A program made the translations under genes and the position numbers. This document shows, one piece after another, positions 21,496 to 30,445 of a stretch of DNA of 63,283 bases. Positions within the stretch are counted from its first letter, which is position 1; each line of letters opens with the position of its first letter. The notes beneath the pieces are model-generated. The model saw only the letters and a program-made list of their open reading frames with translations. It had not been told where the DNA came from and made no database searches. The stretch lies in the NCBI GenBank assembly GCA_937872535.1, contig CALMTC010000008.1, positions 1-63,283 of the forward strand, given 5' to 3'. Origin of the DNA: an uncultured bacterium (GTDB lineage: Bacteria; Patescibacteriota; Gracilibacteria; Absconditabacterales; Absconditicoccaceae).

Positions 21496-22032
21496 TTATT
21501 TTTTAGTTGTATCGCAACCATAAACTACATAGAGGAAAACTTTGTAGTAAAGAATCTGGAGAATATAACTTCGGATGATAGTCATCGCAAGAGCTATTCA
21601 GATTTTTTTAGCAACCATAAGAGTTTTTTCTCACATAGTTTTAGTCATTTTTTCAGTTGTCATCATAGCACAACCAGAACCATCACAGCTACCAGACATC
21701 ATAGTGCACCCAGACATTTCCGAACAAGCCATTCCAGAGTGATTTGCCATCATTGTATCCATTTTACCACTCATTATCATAGTTTTCATCTCTTCTTTCA
21801 TCATTCCTCTATCGTCTCTCATCATAGAATGCATCATTTTACCATCCATTTTCATCATCATCCCATACTCTCCACGACCAAATCTATGACCTCTTCCTCA
21901 CAGAGTAGAGAAAAAAGTACAAAGAAGACAAAGCGTAAACAAAACTACAGCTAATCTATGCCATCGCATAGTCGACAAATTGTGAGTGTCTTTCTGAGCA
22001 AAAGGAAAGAAAAAGTTACAAAGAGCTTTCAT
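21496..22032 (-). CDS. Met/Cys-rich secreted or membrane protein, candidate metal binder
   Basis: A 178-residue protein. The N-terminus has a hydrophobic segment (about residues 28-46, RLAVVLFTLCLLCTFF) that could be a signal anchor. Residues about 60-135 are extremely Met-rich (runs MMMKMDGKMMHSMM and GMMKEEMKTMIM), with Cys/His pairs (GMACSEMSGC, GSCDGSGCAMM). Such clusters bind Cu(I) or Ag(I) in CopA, PcoE/CusF-like and Ctr-type proteins. A C-terminal region KIGIALAMTIIRSYIL may be a second membrane helix. TGA encodes Gly in STLGGRG, TMGEKT and KKIGIA. It lies between the SulP and ABC-exporter genes. No family name is claimed. Confidence 0.6.
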
Positions 22033-22246
22033 AATTTTTGTGTATTAAAACGATAAAGATTTTTTTTCTGGAAATATAAAATATCTCTGTGTCAGTATAA
22101 ACTTCTGGTATACTTCTTGCAAGAGAAATATATTTCTAAAGCTTATCGGTAAGAAAACTATCTCGCTTTTTTAATAATTGCCTGAATTTTTATGGAACAT
22201 ATAGGAATTATATGCTTTTGATTTCAATAAAAATATAGACAAAGAT

Positions 22247-22291
22247 AAGAAAAAAAAGGAGGAGGGGAGAATTCGAATTCCACGCCTCCTT
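22247..22291 (-). terminator. Intrinsic terminator of the ABC transporter gene
   Basis: The minus strand reads AAGGAGGCGTGG, then palindrome AATTCGAATT, then CTCCCCTCCTCC and eight T's. A near-copy terminator, with GAATACGTATTC at its centre, ends the hydrolase gene at 25054-25094. Confidence 0.75.
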
Positions 22292-22298
22292 CTCGAGT

Positions 22299-24041
22299 TT
22301 AAAATCCTGTTTGAATATCCAGCATTTTTTTGTAGTGCCCGTTGAGAGAGCTGAGAGATTGGTGTGTGCCGTCTTCAATAATGAGACCATTTTCAAAAAA
22401 GAGAATACGATCAGCTTGTTGTACAGTTTGGAGACGATGAGCTATGATAAAGACCGTTTTTCAGAGGAAAAGATTATGGAGAGCTATATTGATTTGCTCT
22501 TCATTGAAACTATCAAGAGCAGAAGTTGGTTCGTCTAGCATAATGATTTCTGGATTTTTGAGCATAATTTTGGCTATTGCTAGTCTCTGTTTTTGACCTC
22601 AGCTTAGTCTGACCCCTCTTTCACCTATTTCACTCTGTAATCAATCTGGAAGTTCTCGAATAAAATCGCATTTAGATTTTTTTATCACTTCATGCAGTGC
22701 TGATTCTCATGGTTTTTTTGAAAGTGCATAGACGAGATTTTCATAAACTGTACCATCAAAAATAGATGGTTCTTGAGTAAGATAGCCTATATGATTGTAA
22801 TAACCAGATAATGAAATTTTTGAAAGAGATTGATTATCAATAAGAATTTCTCCTTCATTTGGATTGAGATAGCCAGCTAAGAGTTTTATGAGTGTAGTTT
22901 TTCCAGATCAAGACTCTCATACCAAAGCTGTTTTTGTTCATCATGCAAGAGATAAAGAAAAATTTTGAAAGACTGGTGTTTTTTTATTATAACTAAACGA
23001 TAAATTTTTGACTTCAAATTCTCATTTTTTATAGACAAATTTTTTTCATAGATGAATATTTGATGTGGTTGGAGTAGTGTCGATAAAATCTCGTAGCTTT
23101 TGAATAGTTGGAGTATGTTTTATTGTTCTTTTATAGATATTTGTGATGTCCATGAGACTTTTTTCTAGATATCAGACCACAGTAAGCATCAGCACAATAT
23201 CTCCATATCAAAAGCTTCCTGAAATCGCCCTAGTTCCCATATAAAGCAATAAAAACCACCTGATGAGATTGACACTTAAATCTCCAATATTATAAGTGAT
23301 ATGTTCAAAAAGATGTTTTTTCTTATCTATTTCTAGAACTTTATTGAGTCAAGAATTGAGAGATTCAATTTCAAGAGTAGTCTTATTTGACTGAACAATC
23401 TCAAACTTACTCATAATCATCCTAATAAAATGTTTGATATACAGATGTTCTGCTTCATTTCTTTTAACTCTTCGAGCAAATCATTTTTTTTGTAAAAAAG
23501 AAATAAAGAAGCTCATGACTACTAAAACTAGAAAAAATCCCAATAAAATCCGAGATCATATTTGACCGATAACTATGATCGCCATAACCAAAGAAACAAG
23601 TGCTTGAGGGAGATGTAGCATATAATCATTAATTCAAGAAGATCGCGTGTCGATTCATCTCTGTATCGTAGCTAATAATCTTCCCGTTCAGATTTTTTCA
23701 TAGTGATCGTTTTCTATTGCGAAAAAAAACGGAAAAACTTTTGTATTAAGTTCATGTTTGACTTTATGCTCGACATATCACCATCTTAGAACAAGATAAT
23801 TGCAGACATGATAAAAAATAATCCCACCAATTAAAACTATTAAAACTTTATACAATTCTCAAAGGTTTTTATTCTGGATGGCAACAATATTTTGTTTGAC
23901 TACCAGGGCAATGAAAACATTGTAAACTCACCATGATGTAAACCAAAATAATGCTCTTATCATATACCGTTTGTCTTTTTTCAAGGGCTCGAAAAATCTT
24001 TCCAGGATCGCTCGGTAACCTAGTCTTTTTTTCATCTTCAT
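22299..24041 (-). CDS. ABC exporter, fused permease-ATPase
   Basis: A 580-residue half-transporter. Residues 1-330 contain about six membrane helices (ABC type IV exporter fold). The ATPase has Walker A GESGSGKTT, Q-loop [16 protein letters not shown], signature [15 protein letters not shown], Walker [14 protein letters not shown] and H-loop [13 protein letters not shown]. It would work as a homodimer, or with a partner not seen here. The substrate (lipid, peptide, drug or metal complex) cannot be told. TGA encodes Gly in Walker A and in the signature. Start ATG at 24041 ([10 protein letters not shown]) or 24035. Confidence 0.9.
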
Positions 24042-24153
24042 ACAATAAAAAGTAAAAAAATTTTTTTTAATAAACAAAAAAACACAAAATAGACATCTTG
24101 GTTTTTTGTAAGTTTTTTTACTGTTTGAAACAGAAAGAAAGAGGCAAGTAAGC

Positions 24154-24267
24154 TTAGTTAAGCTTGCATTTCTCGTAAAAAACTTGATTACGATTTAAAG
24201 TGAATCTACTATAGATAAAACAAAAGCAAAATCAAAGGAAATGAGATTTTTTATACTCGATCATCAT
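24154..24267 (-). pseudogene. Short ORF after the antitoxin, possible gene remnant
   Basis: A 37-codon ORF starting MMIEYKKSHF, 43 bases downstream of the RHH gene. The first residues resemble the opening of RelE-family toxins but the rest does not continue. It may be a truncated toxin or chance. Low confidence. Confidence 0.2.
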
Positions 24268-24310
24268 GAATAGCAGGAAAAGTCACCAGAATAGAATTTT
24301 TACTTGAGCG

Positions 24311-24571
24311 TTATGCTATTTTTTCAAGCGATTTATTGATTTTTTTAGTTAACTTAACAGACTCAGGAGTTAGAAAAGCTTTTTTGAGATATTCATCAAA
24401 AACTCTATCGCTATCTACTTCTAGTGTAACGATATTTTTCGAAGCGATAAATCTCTCTAAGAATATCTTAACGATCATATTAAGGCTCAGTCACATTCAC
24501 TGAGCTTTTTGATAAGCGTGTTTTTTTAATATTGCTGGCAAGCGAAAATTGATCTGTGTTGTTTGTGTCAT
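24311..24571 (-). CDS. Ribbon-helix-helix antitoxin-like protein
   Basis: An 86-residue protein starting MTQTTQINFRLPAILKKHAYQKAQGMGLSLNMIVKIFLE. This is a beta-strand then two helices, the RHH fold used by RelB, ParD and DinJ antitoxins (compare 'TxINfRvdxelKxxAxxxAxxxGLSlsxavrxfL'). Two glycines of the turn (QGMG) are TGA. It follows the gene at 24634 on the same strand with a 62-base gap, so it is probably the antitoxin of a toxin-first pair. Confidence 0.68.
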
Positions 24572-24633
24572 AGAATTTTAGTTAATTTATAAATACTATG
24601 CAATGTATAGTAAACGAAGCTAAGAAATCAAGA

Positions 24634-24987
24634 TTAAAAATGTCTGATCTTGAAGAGTTTTCTATTGATGTTCATCAAAAAAATCTCTTGCCAAGCCAAA
24701 ACATATTTTGCGACAACTTGCTTAGTAATATTGTTGCCAATCTTATCTCCTTTGTCTCCTACATAGACTGGGTAGATCAATCATTTGGTAACAACAACAA
24801 AAAAAATCCCTCTATGGAGTGGTCAAAGGTATGCCTTATAAACAATTGTGTCAGGAAGCGGTGAACATAACTCAATCAATTTATTTGATCATTGAGGAGT
24901 CTTCTTCAAAAACATAATCACTTGATCTATGGACATCCCAAGTTTATTCAAATCTTGCTCGATATTTTCAGTTATTACTAATTTCAT
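24634..24987 (-). CDS. Candidate toxin of a toxin-first TA pair
   Basis: A 117-residue protein (MKLVITENIEQDLNKLG...). The middle reads TIVYKAYLGPLHRGIFFVVVTKGLIYPVYVGDKGDKIGNNIT, a beta-rich RelE-like pattern often found in CPR genomes next to RHH antitoxins. Three TGAs serve as Gly (PQGSN, LGPLH, KGLIY). It stands first in the operon, upstream of the RHH protein at 24311, an order seen in HigBA-type loci. Catalytic residues cannot be named with confidence. Confidence 0.5.
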
Positions 24988-25053
24988 CGGAAACATAAAC
25001 TATAAAGTCCATGTTTCTAATGATATCTTTCCAGAAAAAAATGGACAAAGATA

Positions 25054-25094
25054 GGAAAAAAAGGAGAATGGGAGAATACGTATTCGCCGCCTCT
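25054..25094 (-). terminator. Intrinsic terminator of the hydrolase gene
   Basis: On the minus strand GGCGGCGAATACGTATTC runs into CTCCCATTCTCC and seven T's. Its flanks match the terminator at 22247-22291 (GACAAAGATA.GAAAAAAAGGAG on plus), so the two may be duplicates. Confidence 0.7.
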
Positions 25095-25097
25095 TCC

Positions 25098-25793
25098 TTA
25101 CAAATTTACGAATTCACCAGGTTGTAAAATTTTGGCCTCAGATTGGGTATTTTGATGAACGAGTTGAGCTCGTTTTTCTGAATCAACTTTCAATTTATCC
25201 CATGTGTCAAAGTGAATAGGAAAAGCTATTTTTGGCTTTATAAATCATACCGCTATAGCTCAGTCTTCAATTCACATCGTATAAATGTCTCCAATTGGTA
25301 CACAAGCCACATCAACTTTGTGGTACTCTCAAAGCAATTTCATATCGTAGGTCAAAGAAGTATCACCAGCATGATAGAAAGTTTTTCAGTCTATAGTGAT
25401 AAGCAATCAAGTCGACATACACTTATAAGCTAAAGCATTGTCCATAATTCCTCATCAGTGTGGTGCATTAAAAAATTTAATAGTTGCTTCGCCACATTGT
25501 ATCGTTCCACCAAGACTCCCTGCAATAATATTGATGTTGTGTTTCTGGGAAAAATAATCACGAAGCCCGTACTCTCAGACAATTCAAGCCTGTGTTGCAT
25601 GGTAAATCTCCACTGTATCTCCTATATGATCAGCATGTCAATGAGTCAAAAAAATTCAAAGTATTTGTTTCTGGCTAATTTCTTCCAAAGTCACATCACA
25701 CTTCGGATTTCCAGTAATAAACGGATCAACGAGATAGCTTCAAATATCAGTTTGTATCTCTACAAACGAGTGTCAGTGTCGTATTATTTTCAT
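25098..25793 (-). CDS. Metal-dependent hydrolase, UPF0173/metallo-beta-lactamase fold
   Basis: A 231-residue MBL-fold hydrolase. It shows MKIIRHGHSFVEI, LTHGHADHIGD (the HxHxDH metal motif, with one Gly by TGA), FNAPHGGGIMDN, FYHAGDTSLTYDM and PIHFDTWD near the end. This order is typical of the UPF0173 (YtkL/UlaG-like) group, which binds two metal ions and hydrolyses unknown phosphate or lactone substrates. The Nudix gene ends 16 bases upstream on the same strand, so both probably share one transcript. Confidence 0.88.
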
Positions 25794-25809
25794 TTTTTTA
25801 TCGTAAAAA

Positions 25810-26328
25810 TTATAAATTTTCTAGATTCTCCATCACATAAGCCAGAATAATTTTTTCCCTCATAGAAACCGATCTTCACTGTTTATGTTGGGATATATTG
25901 TACAATTCACTAATCTTTTCATAAGCCTCATCTAAGCTCATTCGGATCAGCTCGTGTCACTCTTCGATCTCATCAGCTTCGAGATTAAGTCCACCAAGAT
26001 TTTTTGCATTAGCAATAAATGCGTAAGTGGTAGCTATTTGTTGATTTCGCAATCTATTTTCCACTATTTGTCACAGATATCTTAAATTCACGATCTCACA
26101 GCCAGTTTCTTCCATAGATTCTCTATACGCAGCTTCTTCTTTTGTCTCTCACTCGTCCACTCATCATCAAGGAATCATCAAAAATCACTTACCAGTTTTT
26201 ATAATCGCAATTTTATTATCATGAAAAATTATTATTCTGACCGCTTGCCTGATTTTACAATCATCAATAGAAAGTCAGATAGTTTCTTCAACTCACAGAA
26301 TTTCTTCAGTTATAATAGCGTCAATCAT
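25810..26328 (-). CDS. Nudix hydrolase
   Basis: A 172-residue protein with a Nudix box GGGVDEGETKEEAAYRESMEETG at about residues 56-78, where all three opening glycines and the inner Gly are TGA. Ten of its 14 glycines are TGA, an example of how heavily native genes use the codon. The enzyme would cleave a nucleoside diphosphate linked to another moiety; the substrate is unknown. The ATG is preceded in frame by TAA six codons upstream, which fixes the start. It is likely co-transcribed with the hydrolase at 25098. Confidence 0.88.
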
Positions 26329-26355
26329 ATCTTTTATTATGACTTAAAAAGTTTC

Positions 26356-26416
26356 CCCCATTTCTACAACGCTCTCTCCCCATACTCATTCACTCTCTCT
26401 CCCAAACTATTGATGA
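26356..26416. repeat. Pyrimidine-rich repeat, related to 27521-27583
   Basis: The plus strand has CTACAACGCTCTCTCCCC then ATACTCATTCACTCTCTCTC and CCAAACT. The second copy, at the 3' end of thrS, reads CTACAACACCCTTCCCAC then ATACTCTTTCACTCTCTCTC. Order and spacing are kept, so it is a duplicated segment. Confidence 0.5.
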
Positions 26417-26655
26417 TCTGAAATGCTGAATACAATAAGGCCATCATCTTAAAATGTTGCTATTGCTCTGTATTGTTTGTTGATTCTAAAGTATCGGATA
26501 TTATCTGATTTAGGTTGCATTTGACCAAATTCTGTTCATCATGCAAATCCTGGTAAAATATAATTTTTTGATTTCTTGTATTGTTTCATTAAGCCTCTTT
26601 CCAGAAGATATTTTTCTACTTTTTCACTTTCAAAAAATGCTTTTGGTGTCTTCAT
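26407..26655 (-). pseudogene. RelE-like toxin with internal TAA
   Basis: The reading frame has 82 sense-length codons from ATG to TAG but TAA at 26449-26451 (codon 69). Upstream reads PKSDNIRYFRINKQYRAIATF; downstream DDGLIVFSISDHQ, which is the expected C-terminus of this RelE-related toxin family (usual form: RINKQYRalayf...i.vf.IddHq). A single change of GAA or similar to TAA explains it. The antitoxin gene directly upstream is intact. So the toxin is probably inactivated, or C-terminally shortened by 13 residues. Confidence 0.7.
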
Positions 26656-26658
26656 AGC

Positions 26659-26874
26659 TTACAGATCACGAAGTGAAGACTTTTTCATACTGCGTGCTTT
26701 TTTTGCTTCTGCCAAGAGTTCAGGGGTGACTTCACTTTCTGGCACAGGATAAAGTCCACGATCAATATCGTCCTTACTCAAAATTGTTACCATAACTCTG
26801 GCTTTTTTAAATGAAACTTTCTGCTCAAATGTGATCGTCCCATTGTCATATGTTCAAGATAATGTTGGATACAT
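26659..26874 (-). CDS. Antitoxin of the 26407 pair
   Basis: A 71-residue protein (MYPTLSGTYDNGTITFEQ...), with a beta-rich N-terminal half and a charged C-terminal tail (EAKKARSMKKSSLRDL). It ends three bases before the ATG of the damaged RelE-like toxin, the usual antitoxin-first overlap spacing. TGA gives the Gly in LSGTY. It may persist as a repressor or anti-addiction module after loss of the toxin; this is inference. Confidence 0.62.
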
Positions 26875-26964
26875 AATTATTTTGTTGGTAAGTAAACTAT
26901 CTATCTCAACTCTAAGTAAGGATTTACAATTTTCAAGTCTAAATATTTTTTAAAAATTTATTTT

Positions 26965-27498
26965 TTATTGAGAATCTAAATCTCATATTGATGATGTAGA
27001 ATTTTTAAAAATTGCGACAACTTTTGAAAAAATTCTTTGTGGGTGAGTATCATTTTGGTCAAAAGATAATCTTTCATTATTTATATCAAGAAAAAGTTGA
27101 GCCTTATCTTTCTCTTTTTTACTTCACGCCAAGACCATCAATTGTACTTGTCATTTTTTATTTTTAGATATTTTTGCATCTATCCAATAATCATCATCTT
27201 TTTGCGACTCTCTTTGTACTCTTACTAAATCTCAGTCAAGGTTTATAATCTCGGCATCTTTGTATTTCTCAGCATTTAGAACATTAAGAAAATCTAATCA
27301 CTTTTCTTCAATACTTTTGTCTAATGTTATAGTAAAATCACATTTGATGCACTTGTATTTATATTCTCAGAAAGCATAAGTTTCTTTAGACTTTGATAAT
27401 CTACACTTACATTGAGGACACAATCAAACTATCTCTCTATTTGTTAAAGCATCGTATTCAATACTTCGAAATAATTTCGCAAATTTATAGATTTTCAT
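26965..27498 (-). CDS. Unknown zinc-ribbon protein
   Basis: A 177-residue protein with GLCPQCKCRL (about 27-36) and KYKCIKCDFTI (about 47-57), two CxxC pairs forming a zinc ribbon. The rest is charged and probably mixed alpha/beta (KDDDYWIDAKISKNKKG, VQLMVLAGSKKEKDK). No DNA-binding or catalytic domain is recognised. TGA encodes Gly at least five times. It lies 30 bases downstream of thrS on the same strand and may be in its transcript. Confidence 0.55.
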
Positions 27499-27520
27499 CA
27501 ATCTTATTTCAAAATCTAAA

Positions 27521-27583
27521 CCCTCTCCCTACAACACCCTTCCCACATACTCTTTCACTCTCTCTCTCCCAAACTCTTCAACT
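27521..27583. repeat. Pyrimidine-rich repeat at the 3' end of thrS
   Basis: Related to 26356-26416. It overlaps the last codons of thrS (minus strand), whose tail [14 protein letters not shown] is encoded by it. Confidence 0.45.
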
Positions 27584-29424
27584 CCCATCTCGTACTGCTT
27601 CTTGCTTCTAAACTCTCTCACACTTACTGTATTTTCAGTTTCTTCTTTTTCTCAGACGATGACGATGTAGGGGATTTTTTCGAGTTCGGCGTTGCGGATT
27701 TTTTTGGAGAAGCTGTCCGTTGAGTCATCAGTTTTGACGCGGAGTCAGTCAGATTTTAATTTTTTTTGGAGAGAAAATGCGTAGTCGTTGAATTTTTCGG
27801 CGACGGGGACGATTTGGATTTGAGTTGGAGCGAGCCAGAGTGGGAATGCACCAGCGAAGTGTTCGATCATCACTCACATAAAGCGTTCGAGTGAGCCAGA
27901 AATCGCGCGGTGGATCACGACTGGGCGTTCTCTTTCTCAATTTTCGTTGGTGAAACCGAGATCGAATCTATCTGGTGCGTTAAAATCAAGCTGGCAAGTC
28001 GCAAGTTGTCGTTCGCGGTTGATCGCGTCTTTGAACATGAAGTCGAGTTTTGGACCGTAAAAAGCGGCTTCTCACTTTCATTCTTGGTAAGGAAGTCATT
28101 CGCTTTCGCAGATCGCTTTGAGGGCGTTTTCCGATGTTTCTCGGACCTCGTCGGAGCCTAGATAGTTTTCTTTGTCGTCTCATCTGATCGAAAGTCTGAC
28201 TCGATATCAGTCCATCATTCACATTGTCGTGTAAAATTCTTTGATGATCTGCACGATTGTCGAGACCTCTTCGTGAATTTGGCTGACACGGCAAAATAAA
28301 TGTCCATCGTCCTGTGTGATCGATCTCACTCTTGTTAAACCTGAAAGCTGACCGGTTTTCTCGTCTCTATAAACTGTCGCTGGCTCAAAATATCTGATCG
28401 GCATATCGCGATATGAAAATTGATTATCTGCAAAAAGCTGATAGTGATGCGGACAATTCATCGGTTTCACATAAAATTTTTCTTTTGAAGAACCTCCATA
28501 AACAGAAAACATATCATCAAGATAATGTCCAGAATGCCCAGAAATTTCGTAAAGATCTTCCTTCGCCAAATGTGGCGTCCAAACTCTATCATATCCTCTT
28601 ACTTTGTGCAAAGATCGCAAATAATCCTCAATTTCTTTGCGAATCACCATTCCATTTGGTTGGATCAAAGGCAATCCAGAACCCACTAATTGCGAAATTG
28701 TAAAAAGTTTTAATTTCTGCCCTAGCACTCTGTGATCGCGTTTTTTAGCCTCTTCCAAAAAATTCACATACTCTTTCAAAGCATCTTTCGTCTGAAAAGC
28801 AAGCCCATAAATTCTTGTCATTTGCGGATTTTCTTCTTTTCATTGTCGGTATGCTCACGCTATTTTTTCCAGCATAAACGAACCATCAGCGATCTCTTTT
28901 GTATTTTCGACATGGCCTCATTCACACAAATCCAAAAAAGTAACATATTCTCATCTTTCAGCTAACGAGCCGTCCAGATTACTAAGTTCTGAATTGATTT
29001 TTTCATAGAGTGAGAAGTAGTCAGGTTTAGATTTTTTTTCAAGAATGGGTTTAGATTTGATATCGACGAAATTATAATAAAAAGTGTAAACAGCCTTTTC
29101 ATCTGCCTGATAAAATTTTTCGATCAGCTCTTTTTTGAAAGATTGCTGCATCAGATCACAGATTTTCAGAGCTTCAGCCTTGTCTTTCGCTGTATAGTGC
29201 CCAAATCACTGATTTTCTTTGGCAATTCATTCGATAGCTTTATTGAGAGCTTTGAGCTGTTCCTCATTAAAATCCACTCCTTCAGAAAACTTCATATCAT
29301 AGTAAAACCCCGTCTCAATCGCCGGCCCCGTCCCCAATTGAACAGCAGAATCTATGGTACGCTGTACCGCTTGAGCCAAAATATGAGCCAAAGAATGACG
29401 AAGATTTTGAATTTGAGATTGCAT
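27529..29424 (-). CDS. thrS: Threonine-tRNA ligase without TGS domain
   Basis: A 631-residue class II synthetase. It opens with [13 protein letters not shown], the HxxxH of the editing domain, and continues with [19 protein letters not shown]. The catalytic core has [48 protein letters not shown] (motif 2) and [29 protein letters not shown] (motif 3). The anticodon domain ends with [14 protein letters not shown]. The N-terminal TGS domain usual in bacterial ThrRS is absent, as in some minimal genomes. The start is ATG at 29424. TGAs fall on conserved glycines. The last 15 residues are coded by a GA-rich repeat. Confidence 0.94.
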
Positions 29425-29576
29425 CAGATAAATCAATTACTATTTAAAAACAATTTCTTTTCAAAAATATAGCAATATCCACTTTCAAAAGCAAGCTCTA
29501 CTTAATGAAAAATCATAAAAATTTTTTATTCTGCTCATTCCACACAAAAACTAATTTGCCTGAAAACAAAGAAAAA

Positions 29577-29704
29577 AGCCTGCATGTAGTAGGTATGCTA
29601 GTCCGATGAAGGGCAGTTAAAAATCTTTTAATAGTCTCTTCATTGAAAGAAGCGGGAGGCTGTACTAGAGAATTTTTTTTTCTTTTTTTTGTCCATAGTT
29701 TTCG
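29577..29704 (+). ncRNA. Candidate structured RNA with U-rich 3' end
   Basis: No ORF is seen between thrS and the gene at 29859. AGCCT (29577-29581) can pair with AGGCT (29657-29661), enclosing GCAT/ATGC (29582-29585, 29594-29597) and GATGAAG/CTTCATT (29605-29611, 29638-29644) with an inner TTAAAA/TTTTAA hairpin. A long U-tract follows at 29671. It could be a small RNA or leader. It does not match tRNA, tmRNA, 4.5S or RNase P RNA as far as I can see. Confidence 0.4.
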
Positions 29705-29858
29705 TGAAAAATTTTGATAAAGAGACGGCGTTTATTTTTCCAGAGCAATAAACCTGTCTCAAAGAAAAATAAAATTCGTACTACTACTGAAAGGATAAAA
29801 AAAATGATGAGTTTGAGAAAACCAGAAAAAAGATTTTTAAATTTTCTTGAAATAAAAC

Positions 29859-30431
29859 ATGAATATCGAATATGAAGTTAAATTTCTGGCAATAGAACAG
29901 GCTGAAATGCAAAAAAAACTCAAGGCAATCGGAGCGGAACTCAGACACGAAAAGACGATGATGAGAAGATTAGTGTATGAAAATCTACTCAATAAAAGCT
30001 CGTATCTCAGACTCAGAGACGAAGGCCACAAAGTGACGCTGACCTACAAAGAAGTTGTAGCAACAGACCATATCGAGTGAGTCAAAGAGATTGAAGTGCA
30101 AATCAGCGATTTCGAAAGCATGAAGCTCATGATAAGTAAACTAGGAATGAACATGAAATCGTACCAGGAAACCTATAGAGAAACTCGATTCAAAGATGGC
30201 ATTCAGATCACAATCGACGAGCGACCAGGACTCAGACCTTTTATCGAGATAGAAGCAGAAAGTGAGGAAAAGGTAAAAGAGTTTTCTCAGCTACTATGAT
30301 TCGATTATGAAAAATGAGTTTTTGGGACAGTTTCAGATATCTATTTGCTGGAGCTAGGTATCAAACCAGATGTCATCAACTATATGCCAAAGATAACTTT
30401 TGAAGAGCCACCGCAGCTTTATATTTCTTAG
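29859..30431 (+). CDS. CYTH-domain protein (class IV adenylate cyclase/ThTPase-like)
   Basis: A 190-residue protein starting MNIEYEVKFLAIE, with the ExExK signature of CYTH triphosphate-tunnel enzymes, then YLRLRDEGHKVTLTYKE, KEIEVQISD, and ITIDERPGLRPFIEIEAESEE, where the alternating charged strands line the tunnel. The family hydrolyses or cyclises triphosphates (ThTP, polyP, ATP). Such proteins are often annotated CyaB. It heads a tight five-gene run (gaps of 14, 9, -26 and 21 bases) with a methyltransferase and a dioxygenase. Ends at TAG. Confidence 0.85.
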
Positions 30432-30445
30432 TACCCAAAAAGACA

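Noticed and set aside
24598-24864. Plus-strand ORF of 88 codons
   Set aside because: It is antisense to the TGA-containing gene at 24634-24987, which has better codon pattern and a partner gene.
29577-29704. 4.5S (SRP) RNA
   Set aside because: GTCCGATGAAGGGCAG resembles the SRP tip loosely, but the expected GGAA-capped single hairpin is not formed.
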